A stretch of DNA of 64,000 nt. It comes from Lacunisphaera sp. GTDB taxonomy: Bacteria; Verrucomicrobiota; Verrucomicrobiia; Opitutales; Opitutaceae. Location: the NCBI GenBank assembly GCA_029945445.1, contig JAQSCO010000057.1:480985-544984 (forward strand), written 5' to 3'. Made by a program: the position numbers and the translations under genes. Numbering within the stretch: the first letter of the stretch is position 1; each line of letters starts with the position of its first letter. The notes below the pieces were generated by a model. It was not told the DNA's origin, did not search any database, and worked only from the letters and a program-made list of their open reading frames with translations. Of the stretch, positions 56,556-64,000 are shown piece after piece.

Positions 56556-58733
56556 ATGAAAACACACCCCGCCCCCGCCAAACCCGCCGCCGCGTTGGTT
56601 GCCTCGCTGCTGTTCGCCGCCTTCGCCGTCGCTGGCTCCGCCCAGCAGGCCGCGCCAGACACGACCGCCAAAACGGACGCCAGTAAAGATGAAGTGGTCG
56701 AACTCCAGAAATACACCGTGACCACGGGCTATCGCTCGCCCAAGGCCATCGACCAGATCCCCGGCGCGATCAAGCTGATCTCCAACGAGGAAATCTCGAA
56801 CACGATGCTGCTCACGGATGACGCCACCGCGGTGCTGGCCCGGACGGTCCCGGGCTATGCACCCGCCACCCAGCAGATGCAGAATACCGGCGAGACGCTG
56901 CGCGGCCGCGTCGCCCTCCGGCTCTTTGACGGCATCTCCCAGACCACGCCCCTGCGTGAAGGCAGCCGCAATGCGACCTTCACCGACATGGATATCATTT
57001 CTCAGATCGAGGTGATCAACGGCCCCTCCGCCGCAGAAGGCATCGGGGCGGCCGGCGGCATCATCAATTATATTTCCAAAAGTCCGACCAAGGATGGCAG
57101 CGAGGCGATCCTTAATACGAAGTTCTACGGTCAGGGCTACAACGACAGCAGCGGCTACCGGGTCGGGCTCAATTACATGAACAAGCAGGGAGCGAACGAC
57201 ATCATCTTCGGAGCGGCCTTTGGCAAGCGTGGCATAGGCTATGATGCCCATGGCCGGAGGCTGGGGTTGGGCGCGAGCGGATCCACCAACGATTCGGAAT
57301 CAAAGAACCTGTTTATCAAGGTCGGGCGTAATTTTGGGGAGAACAATGCCCAGCGCCTCACCCTGACCGTGAGCCAGTTCCGCATCGATGGGAAGGGGCA
57401 TTATGTGCCGGATCTGGGCGACCGGGCCCTGGGGCTCACCGACTCGGCCAAGCGCGGCGTGCCGGCCGGAGCCAAGAGTGAGTTCAACGATTTCAGCCAG
57501 TATGCACTGGCCTACAAGAACGAGGCGCTCTTCGGCGGATCCCTCAACGTGCAGGTCTATAAGGCCAGCCAAGCCATGCGCTTTGTCGCGGAGCTCGGCG
57601 GCGCTGACAAGCAGGATCCGCTGTTCGCCCCCCTGGGCACACTCGTCGACCAGTCGGAAATCAACTCGCAGAAAAAGGGCCTGCGCAGCTCCTGGTCAGG
57701 CAAGGATCTGTTTGGAGTTACCGGGCTCGAAATAACCCCGGGCTTTGACTATTTGGATGAGATCGCGCAGCAGCGACTGGCCTTGACCAACCGGGTGTGG
57801 GTGCCCCCGATGAACTACACCAGCAAGGCGCCTTTCCTGCAGGCATCCTACACCAAAGGGCCGGTGACCGTGAGCGGCGGTGTGCGCCATGAAGGCGGCC
57901 AACTGCAGGTGGATGATTATACCACGGTCTATTTTGCCAACCGGTCGTTCGTCCAGGGCGGCACCCTGAAATACAGCGAAACTCTGCCCAATGTGGGGGT
58001 CATCGTGCGGCTGCCGCAAAACTGGTCGGTTTTCGGTTCCTACAGCAAGGGCTACTCACTGCCGAACGTTGGCATCCCGCTCCGGAATGTGAACTACTCT
58101 GGTCAGTCGGTGGCGGGCATCCTCGATCTGCAGGCCGTGGTCTTTGACAACAAGGAGGGCGGGGTCAGTTGGCATGGCAAGCAGTTCAGTTTCAGCACCT
58201 CCTATTACCGCTCCTATTCCGAGCTCGGCGCGACCCTGTCGATCGATCCCGTCACGAAGGATTTCGTTCTCCAGCGCCGGCCGGTCCTGCTCAGGGGCTT
58301 GGAGTTCACCGGGGAATACAAAGTGAACTCTACGCTCAAATTCACGGCCCTTTATTCGCATACCACGGGTTACACGCGGACGACCCAGACCGGGCCGCTG
58401 ATCCGCCAGCAGGGCATGGGCAATGTCAGCCCGGACAAGCTGAACCTTTCCACGACCTGGAAATTCATGCCCAAGACCAGCCTGACACTCGATGTGGAAA
58501 AGCTTTTCGCCCGCGACATCAATGTCGGCGCGGCCGGCGAAGAACACACCGGGGGGCTGACCCTCGCGCATCTCACCGCCAGCTATTCCACGAAATGGGG
58601 CGATTTCTCGGTCGGCATCGAAAACCTGATGGACAAATTCTACATCCTGCCTTGGGCCCAGATCGACCAGTTCAATAATTATTTCGCCGGCCGCGGCCGG
58701 GTGATCTCGGTGTCGTATGCGGTGAAGTTCTGA
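56556..58733 (+). CDS. TonB-dependent receptor of the sugar locus
   Basis: 725 aa. ATG at 56556 gives a signal peptide (MKTHPAPAKPAAALVASLLF, then AAFAVAGSAQQ). The mature start has EVVELQKYTVTTGYRSPKAI and the plug reads IDQIPGAIKLISNEEI, MDIISQIEVINGPSAAEGIG and AAGGIINYISKSP. The barrel ends GRGRVISVSYAVKF with a terminal Phe. The plug is of the FhuE/siderophore-receptor type, shorter than the two receptors near the left end, yet the position behind operator 3 and next to GH127 suggests a carbohydrate or glycoside substrate. A strong terminator follows. Confidence 0.92.
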   Translation: MKTHPAPAKPAAALVASLLFAAFAVAGSAQQAAPDTTAKTDASKDEVVELQKYTVTTGYRSPKAIDQIPGAIKLISNEEISNTMLLTDDATAVLARTVPGYAPATQQMQNTGETLRGRVALRLFDGISQTTPLREGSRNATFTDMDIISQIEVINGPSAAEGIGAAGGIINYISKSPTKDGSEAILNTKFYGQGYNDSSGYRVGLNYMNKQGANDIIFGAAFGKRGIGYDAHGRRLGLGASGSTNDSESKNLFIKVGRNFGENNAQRLTLTVSQFRIDGKGHYVPDLGDRALGLTDSAKRGVPAGAKSEFNDFSQYALAYKNEALFGGSLNVQVYKASQAMRFVAELGGADKQDPLFAPLGTLVDQSEINSQKKGLRSSWSGKDLFGVTGLEITPGFDYLDEIAQQRLALTNRVWVPPMNYTSKAPFLQASYTKGPVTVSGGVRHEGGQLQVDDYTTVYFANRSFVQGGTLKYSETLPNVGVIVRLPQNWSVFGSYSKGYSLPNVGIPLRNVNYSGQSVAGILDLQAVVFDNKEGGVSWHGKQFSFSTSYYRSYSELGATLSIDPVTKDFVLQRRPVLLRGLEFTGEYKVNSTLKFTALYSHTTGYTRTTQTGPLIRQQGMGNVSPDKLNLSTTWKFMPKTSLTLDVEKLFARDINVGAAGEEHTGGLTLAHLTASYSTKWGDFSVGIENLMDKFYILPWAQIDQFNNYFAGRGRVISVSYAVKF

Positions 58734-58745
58734 GTTTGAATCCAG

Positions 58746-58783
58746 GCTCCAGCTGTTCGCCTGCCGGACAGCTGGAGCTTTTT
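58746..58783 (+). terminator. Strong rho-independent terminator after sugar-locus TonB receptor
   Basis: Perfect 11-bp stem GCTCCAGCTGT / ACAGCTGGAGC with an 11-nt loop and five T residues, 13 nt after the receptor stop. It separates the receptor from the symporter gene 72 nt downstream. Confidence 0.93.
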
Positions 58784-58854
58784 CTTGGTCTCTACCTCCG
58801 TAACGGCGCGGCCGGCTTGAGGCCGGAACTCGACGTTCAGCAGCAAATAGTGCC

Positions 58855-61290
58855 ATGCTCCTGCTCAAATCCATGAAACTGCCGCGGCTAGACCGGCTGG
58901 TTGTTGTTTGCCTGTGGCTTGGCTGGCTTGCCCCGCTGCGGGCTGAGAACCTGGTGTCGGTGCAGGACGGGATCTTGGTCGCGCCGCCCGAAGCGGCCGC
59001 CAGCACGGATCTGGCCGCCACAGATACGCCGTTGGTTGTGCGCGAGGGGGCGGTGTGGCGCTACGAGGCGGTCGCGGCGCGATGGAACAACGTCAGTCCC
59101 CGAATGGATGGCCCGATCATCCGCGGGATTTTGGCCTCCGGCTCCCATACTTGGCTCATGCTTGGGCCACCTTCGGGCCGGTTCCTGGAGCGACTGGTTG
59201 CCTTTGCGGCGGCCGACGGGCCTCGCGAAGACCAGCCGCCGCCGTTCCCGGTGCCCCTGCGGGTCGCGCATGGCGCCGTCCAGGGCGGAGTGCTTTATCT
59301 CGCCGGCGTTGATGCCGGCGGCAGCCCGCATTGGTGGTCCCTCAACCTGGCGGTGCCCCGGCCGCAATGGACGATCCTGCCGACTTGGTCCGATCATTCC
59401 GATGGGGTGGGCACGGTAACGTCGCAGGATCTAACCATGGTGGTCACCGCCGCCGCGCCTAAGGGGGGAGGGGATGAGCTTTGGGTCTGGACCGCGGCGG
59501 GCGGCTGGCGGTTGAAGCGCACGCTTCCTGGCAAGGTGATTTCCGGGGCGGCGCGGCCCCTCGGTCAGGCCCACGTCCTTTACCTGTTGCAGATGCCGCC
59601 GGACGCGACGGGGTCGCCGCGAATCCAACTTTTCACCTACCACACCACGACGGCTTCTGTCGCCCCGCAGGGAATGGCGCGAACCGGGGACGCACTCCTC
59701 GGGGCCGGTTGGCGCAACGGCCTCGTTTGGCTAGAGGCTGGAGGGGCCATGCGCACCGCGGAGATCCTGGGCAACAAGCAGCTGCTGCGGCCGCTCGATT
59801 GGGTGATGATCGTCTTGTATTTTGCGCTGATCGCGGGGATCGGTGTCTACTGCTACCGCGCGGAGGGCAAGAAGACGACCGCCGAATTTTTTGTAGGCAG
59901 TCGCTCGATTCCTTTCTGGGCCGCGGGCATCAGCCTCTATGCGTCGAACTCCAGCTCGATCGGTTACATCGCGACCACGGCCAAGGCCTATGCCACAAAC
60001 TGGACCTATCTGCTCGGGAACATCACCAATATCATCGCGCTGGTCTTTGTCGCCATCTGGATCGTGCCGTTGCTCCGCCGCCTCTCGCTCACCTCCGTTT
60101 TTGATTACCTGGACCAGCGCTTCCACCGTTCCGTGCGGCTCGCGGGCAGCGGCATGTGCATCCTGATGCATCTTGGCGGGCGGATGAGCGTCATCTTGTT
60201 TCTGCCCTCGCTCGCCATCTCGACGGTGACCGGGATCGATGTCGTCTGGAGCGTGCTGATGATGGGCGTCGTCACCATCGCCTACACTGCGCTCGGCGGC
60301 ATGAAGGCGGTCATCTGGACCGATGTCGCGCAGGTGACCGTGAAATTCGGCGGCCTGTTCTTCGCCATCGCCTATGTCATCTGGTCGCTTAGGGGCGGGG
60401 CCCGCGAATTCATCGCGACTGCCGTGGCCGACGACAAGTTCAAGCTGATCGACTGGAGTTTCGACCTCACCAAGGCCACAATCTGGGGCTTTATCTTCCT
60501 GCAGCTGATGGAGACGGTGCTGACATTCCCGAAGGACCAGGTGTTGATGCAGCGGGTCTTCGCGACGAAATCGGAGAAGGAGGCGGGGCGTTCAATCTGG
60601 ATCTTTGCGGCGCTCATTCTGCCCGGTAGCCTGATTCTTTATCTCATCGGCACCGGCCTTTATGTTTTCTACCTCAGTTTCCCGGAACGGATGAATCCCC
60701 TGTTGCGCACGGACGCCACGTTGCCGCTCTTCATCGCCGCCGAGTTGCCGGCGGGTGTGACCGGTCTCGTGCTGGCGGGGCTGTTCGCCGCCGCCATGGG
60801 CACGCTATCCAGCATTCTCAACAGCGTGGCGACCCTGGTCTCGGTCGATTTCTACGAAAGCCTGGCGAAGAAACCTGATCCGGCCACCAGTATCCGTCTG
60901 GCTGAGTGGGTCACGGTCATCGCGGGCGTGATCGGCATCGGCCTCGCGCTGCTGCTCTCACGCTTCAGCATCAATTCCTTCCTGGACATTGCGATCGAGT
61001 TCGCCGGCCTGTTCGGCGGCGCGTTTGGCGGGGCGTATACGCTCGGCATGTTCACGCGCCGCGCCAACTGGCAGGGTGTGCTGATCGGCATGGGCTTCAG
61101 CTTTATCGCGACTTTCGTGGTGTGGTGGCACCACTTGGTCCACCCGTTTCTCTACCTCGGCATTTCGATCCTCTTCTCGATCGTGGTCGGGTATGCGGCC
61201 AGTTTCTTTTTTGCCGCCCCGGTGGCGGAGTCGCTGCAGGGGTTGACCGTCTTTACGCCCAAGGAGCAGAGGGCAGGGAACCCCGCCTGA
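58855..61290 (+). CDS. Kelch-like domain fused to SSS-family sodium:solute symporter
   Basis: 811 aa. A signal sequence (RLVVVCLWLGWLAPLRAE) leads into a region of about 290 residues that looks like a kelch-type propeller (GVLYLAGVDAGGSPHWWSLN, GGDELWVWTAAGGWRLKRTL). From about residue 310 follows the symporter: LDWVMIVLYFALIAGIGVYC, FFVGSRSIPFWAAGISLYAS (SSS sugar-transport signature region), VTIAYTALGGMKAVIWTDVA, and about 13 helices in all. Known fusions of this kind pair a periplasmic sugar mutarotase-like propeller with a Na+/sugar symporter, for example for sialic acid. Here the solute is unknown. An alternative ATG lies six codons in. Confidence 0.9.
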   Translation: MLLLKSMKLPRLDRLVVVCLWLGWLAPLRAENLVSVQDGILVAPPEAAASTDLAATDTPLVVREGAVWRYEAVAARWNNVSPRMDGPIIRGILASGSHTWLMLGPPSGRFLERLVAFAAADGPREDQPPPFPVPLRVAHGAVQGGVLYLAGVDAGGSPHWWSLNLAVPRPQWTILPTWSDHSDGVGTVTSQDLTMVVTAAAPKGGGDELWVWTAAGGWRLKRTLPGKVISGAARPLGQAHVLYLLQMPPDATGSPRIQLFTYHTTTASVAPQGMARTGDALLGAGWRNGLVWLEAGGAMRTAEILGNKQLLRPLDWVMIVLYFALIAGIGVYCYRAEGKKTTAEFFVGSRSIPFWAAGISLYASNSSSIGYIATTAKAYATNWTYLLGNITNIIALVFVAIWIVPLLRRLSLTSVFDYLDQRFHRSVRLAGSGMCILMHLGGRMSVILFLPSLAISTVTGIDVVWSVLMMGVVTIAYTALGGMKAVIWTDVAQVTVKFGGLFFAIAYVIWSLRGGAREFIATAVADDKFKLIDWSFDLTKATIWGFIFLQLMETVLTFPKDQVLMQRVFATKSEKEAGRSIWIFAALILPGSLILYLIGTGLYVFYLSFPERMNPLLRTDATLPLFIAAELPAGVTGLVLAGLFAAAMGTLSSILNSVATLVSVDFYESLAKKPDPATSIRLAEWVTVIAGVIGIGLALLLSRFSINSFLDIAIEFAGLFGGAFGGAYTLGMFTRRANWQGVLIGMGFSFIATFVVWWHHLVHPFLYLGISILFSIVVGYAASFFFAAPVAESLQGLTVFTPKEQRAGNPA

Positions 61291-62235
61291 TCACCGCTGG
61301 GCCGCAGCACGCGGCGGGAGCTTGGCGAAAACATACTCCGCCCCCTCGATGAAGGTTGGTCGCCAGGTCGCCCAGTCATGCGGACCGTTGATGACGCGCA
61401 GCTCGGAGGTGATGCCCGGCACGCGGCGGATGTGGTTGTAGAGGGTGTGCGCCTCGTAATCGAGGTCGTGGCTGGCTTGGGCCGGGTCGGCGAGGGCGCG
61501 CTCGTCATCGCCCACGGCAATGAACATCACGAGCGGCAGGCCGGTGGCGACGAAGGCCGGGATCACGGCCGGATAGTTCTTTGCTGTGTAGATCGCGTCG
61601 TCGAACAGCTGTGCGCCCCGGCCGAACGCGCCGAACTCGCGCGTGCTGGAATCCGGCGGCGGCAGCGGAAAATACACAGCGGGACTGAGCACGATGGCGG
61701 CGCCGAACAATTCCGGGTGCACCAGCGCATAGCGCAGCGCGCCGTAGCCGCCCATCGAGTAGCCGGCGACCACCCGGCTGAGCCGGTCGGTCTTGGTGGG
61801 GTAGGTAACATCGACGTGGGCCACGAGGTCCAGCGTGAAGGCCGACTCCACCGGTTCCCCCGCCGGCAGTTTGTCCGTGCCGGTGAACTGCGAGTCGATG
61901 TAGTAGCCGGCCCGGCGGCTCGAGGGAGCATCCGGCATGATGGCGATCACGGCCGGGATGCGGCCTTCGGCGATCATGCGATCGAGCTCGGGCTTGATCG
62001 TAGTCCACGCGGTCAGCTTGTCGCCGCGACCGTGCAGGAGGTAAACCACCGGGTAACGGGTGGTGCCCGTCGCATCAAATCCGGGCGGCAGGTAGAGTAG
62101 ATAGGCGAGGTCCTTGCCCAGGTGCGCCGAGGGAAACGATCGCGACTGGATCGTGCCTTCGGACTGGGGCGTGGCCGCCCGGCCCGCCGCGAGCAGACAA
62201 AACACCCCCAGCGCCAAGCGGGCCAGGAAGCTCAT
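61291..62235 (-). CDS. Secreted esterase (CE1/esterase D-like alpha/beta hydrolase)
   Basis: 314 aa. Signal peptide MSFLARLALGVFCLLAAGRA, then an alpha/beta hydrolase of the Esterase family (PF00756 type): TRYPVVYLLHGRGDKLTAW, oxyanion and substrate segments, nucleophile Ser in VVAGYSMGGYGALRYALVHP, Asp in MFIAVGDDERALADPAQASH and His in VINGPHDWATWRP. Such enzymes remove acetyl or feruloyl groups from plant polysaccharides. ATG at 62235 overlaps the stop of the PLP-enzyme gene (ATGA) and is preferred over a start three codons upstream. Its stop directly abuts the symporter stop in convergent orientation. Confidence 0.85.
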   Translation of the reverse strand: MSFLARLALGVFCLLAAGRAATPQSEGTIQSRSFPSAHLGKDLAYLLYLPPGFDATGTTRYPVVYLLHGRGDKLTAWTTIKPELDRMIAEGRIPAVIAIMPDAPSSRRAGYYIDSQFTGTDKLPAGEPVESAFTLDLVAHVDVTYPTKTDRLSRVVAGYSMGGYGALRYALVHPELFGAAIVLSPAVYFPLPPPDSSTREFGAFGRGAQLFDDAIYTAKNYPAVIPAFVATGLPLVMFIAVGDDERALADPAQASHDLDYEAHTLYNHIRRVPGITSELRVINGPHDWATWRPTFIEGAEYVFAKLPPRAAAQR

Positions 62236-64000
62236 TTCACGCATTCCGCAAAGCGCGGCTGGGCCGCGGCGTGGCGGCGGTGCACGTCGGCGTAGATCTC
62301 GTCGGCCGTCCGGTCGATCGCGGCGGCGGCCATGAATTTGCCGCTGAAGCCGGGGACCTCCTCGTCGATGGCGCGCGTGGCCTGGAGGAAATCACCGATC
62401 AGCTCGCGCGGCGACTCGTCGCCCACGGAGATGCGGATGGTGGTCGGCGTGATGCCGGCCTCCTTCAGCGCCTCGGGGCTGAGCTCCGAATGCGAGGTGA
62501 GGGCGGGACAAAGCACGAGGGTGTTGCTCTGGCCGAGCGACACCATGTGGCCGAACATCGGCGCGAGCGAATCGAAGAAGCGCTCCAGCGTGACGCGCGA
62601 GATCTTAGCTGTCTCGAAGTTGATCGTGAACAGCGGCGCGGGCAGCCCGAGATAGGAGAGCCGGGCGGCGATGGCGTGGTTTGGGTCCTCGGGGTTGGCC
62701 GGACCACTGACCGTGACGAGCGGGTTGCTTGCGAGCCAGCGCGCGAAGACGAGGGTGTTGATGCATTTCTTCAGCATGCGCAGCTCAAGCGTCTTCATGC
62801 CGGTGAGCACCTCGAACGCCTTGTCGGAATCGAGGAACGCGCCCTTGATGTAGTAGACGTTCCAGAAAAGCGTGTCGTGCCAGCTCTTGCCGGACGGCGA
62901 GGTGTCGCCCTTCGGGAGGAACATGTCCTCGTTGCGGCCGATGACGACGCCGGCGGTCGTGGTGCCGTGGCCGGTGAGATCCTTGGTGTAGCTGTGGATG
63001 ACGTAGTCGGGGCGCTCGGCCGGATCCTTCTGCTGGAGGGGGCGGACGAGGAAGGGCGTGCCGACCGTGCAGTCGCAGATGAGGGTGAGGCCGGCGGCAT
63101 GCGCCGCGGCGCAGATGCCCGGCACGTCGAGAAACACGCCGTGCGGGTTGCACGGGCTCTCGAGGTAGACGTAGACGCGGCGGCCGGCCTTGAGGCGGTC
63201 GGCGTAGGTTTTCTTCACGCCGGCGAGGGCCTTGGTGAAATCCCCCTTGGTGAACCCGTCGAAGAACACCACGCCGACGTCGAGGTTCGAGCGTTTGCCG
63301 AACCAGTCGTGCAGCAACTGGTAGGCGCCGCCGTAGATGTTGCGCGAGGAGAGGACGACATCTTGGTAGCCGACGAGGTGCGAGAGCGCGGCGTCGATCG
63401 CACCCATGCCGGAGTTGAAGTTCCACGCCATGTATTCGCCGGCCATCGGGCCCGCCTCGATGTCCACGATGTGGTTGGCGAGCGAAATGGAGGTCGGGTT
63501 CATCAGCCGCGAATAGATCTCGTGGAGGAATTCCTTTCCTTGGAAGGCGTCGTCGATCCACTCGGAGCACGCGTAGAGGTAGGTCGCGGTGCGGGTGATG
63601 ACCGGCGTGGCCGAGAAGATGGCCGTGACGTTGTCGAAGATCGGGTAGGGGCCCTTCGCCAGCATCGTCGTGTTCGAGTAGCGCAGCGACTGGTGCGTCT
63701 TGCGCGACGGGTTCTGCAGCGTGTCGAGAAGCTTCGCCAGCTGGAAGGAGAGGAACTTCTTTGCGTTGAACAGCGCGAGGCGGTCCGAGCGCGGCAGGCG
63801 GCCGAGCTCGCGCGTGGTCGCCTCCCACAGGTCCATCACGTCGCCGTGCGCGCCGTAAAGCTTCTCGGCGAGCGCGAGCAGCGGCTGGCCGGCCTCCGAC
63901 TTCGGGTCGATGTGGAAATGCGCGAGCTGCTCGAGGGCCAGCTCATGGAGCGTGGTGGCCTGGGTGGTCTTGCGGCGCGGCGAAAGCAGGCGGGCCGCCG
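62232..64000 (-). CDS. PLP-dependent Cys/Met-metabolism-type enzyme, 5' partial
   Basis: At least 589 residues; the frame is open to the right edge without a stop, and the sequence there (LHELALELQELAHFHIDPKS, AGQPLLALAEKLYGAHGDVM) looks coding, so the true start lies outside. PLP-binding Lys is in VIHSYTKDLTGHGTTTAGVV, the substrate loop in VYLESPCNPHGVFLDVPGIC and the Asp in LICDCTVGTPFLVRPLQ. C-terminal GITPTTIRISVGDESPRELI is typical of cystathionine gamma-synthase/lyase relatives. The long N-terminal extension of more than 100 residues is unlike standard 400-aa members. The exact reaction is unknown. It overlaps the esterase start by 4 nt. Confidence 0.85.
   Translation of the reverse strand, partial: AARLLSPRRKTTQATTLHELALEQLAHFHIDPKSEAGQPLLALAEKLYGAHGDVMDLWEATTRELGRLPRSDRLALFNAKKFLSFQLAKLLDTLQNPSRKTHQSLRYSNTTMLAKGPYPIFDNVTAIFSATPVITRTATYLYACSEWIDDAFQGKEFLHEIYSRLMNPTSISLANHIVDIEAGPMAGEYMAWNFNSGMGAIDAALSHLVGYQDVVLSSRNIYGGAYQLLHDWFGKRSNLDVGVVFFDGFTKGDFTKALAGVKKTYADRLKAGRRVYVYLESPCNPHGVFLDVPGICAAAHAAGLTLICDCTVGTPFLVRPLQQKDPAERPDYVIHSYTKDLTGHGTTTAGVVIGRNEDMFLPKGDTSPSGKSWHDTLFWNVYYIKGAFLDSDKAFEVLTGMKTLELRMLKKCINTLVFARWLASNPLVTVSGPANPEDPNHAIAARLSYLGLPAPLFTINFETAKISRVTLERFFDSLAPMFGHMVSLGQSNTLVLCPALTSHSELSPEALKEAGITPTTIRISVGDESPRELIGDFLQATRAIDEEVPGFSGKFMAAAAIDRTADEIYADVHRRHAAAQPRFAECVK

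Overview
The window looks like a chromosomal segment from a GC-rich verrucomicrobium, most likely of the family Opitutaceae. This is an inference from gene content, not from a marker gene. The clues are large TonB-dependent receptors starting with a signal peptide and a LEKFxVTGS segment, several LytS/LytTR systems, a PEP-CTERM protein, a kelch-SSS fusion transporter, a GH127 sugar locus and an mlaEFD cluster. Coding density is high, genes often overlap by 4 nt (ATGA), and I see no insertion sequence, prophage, CRISPR array or rRNA. Two tRNA genes are present: Gly-UCC and Pro-UGG.

Layout. 1-11.9 kb: a solute-binding protein, cut by the window edge, is translationally coupled to a LytS-type kinase and a LytTR regulator. 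Two TonB-dependent receptors follow, then a second kinase/LytTR pair. 12-17.4 kb: two tandem secreted paralogues with a DFWxGEW motif, then on the minus strand an mlaE-mlaF-mlaD lipid transport operon led by an exported protein rich in WPF/WPL motifs. 17.6-23.5 kb: rsmD and rsmE, convergent and overlapping, then a NarL-type regulator facing a large propeller-type hybrid kinase. 23.7-25.0 kb: a 62-aa ORF directly upstream of a YcaO-like gene, the best candidate here for an undescribed peptide-modification system. 25.2-36.5 kb: pilC, a degenerate sigma54-activator-like regulator, carB, purU, a TPR membrane protein, a PEP-CTERM protein, a LysM protein, a Nudix hydrolase and a PaaK-like ligase.

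36.7-44.5 kb: the succinate dehydrogenase operon sdhCAB, small membrane proteins and lipoproteins, lysA and gpsA. 44.5-58.7 kb: a carbohydrate locus under a LacI-type regulator. Three copies of the palindrome GCAAACGTTTGC lie between the GH13-like gene and lacI, before the ribokinase-like gene, and between the GH127 gene and a TonB-dependent receptor. The minus-strand chain from the GH13-like gene runs through a glycosidase-like/SUMF1 fusion, a CitE-like lyase, a family III CoA-transferase, an MFS transporter and a GNAT gene. 58.8-64 kb: a kelch-SSS fusion symporter, a secreted esterase and a PLP-dependent enzyme that runs off the right edge.

Together the region mixes housekeeping functions (rRNA methylation, carbamoyl phosphate, respiration, lysine and phospholipid precursors) with environmental sensing and outer-membrane nutrient uptake. 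All functional calls rest on motifs read by eye; no database search was run.
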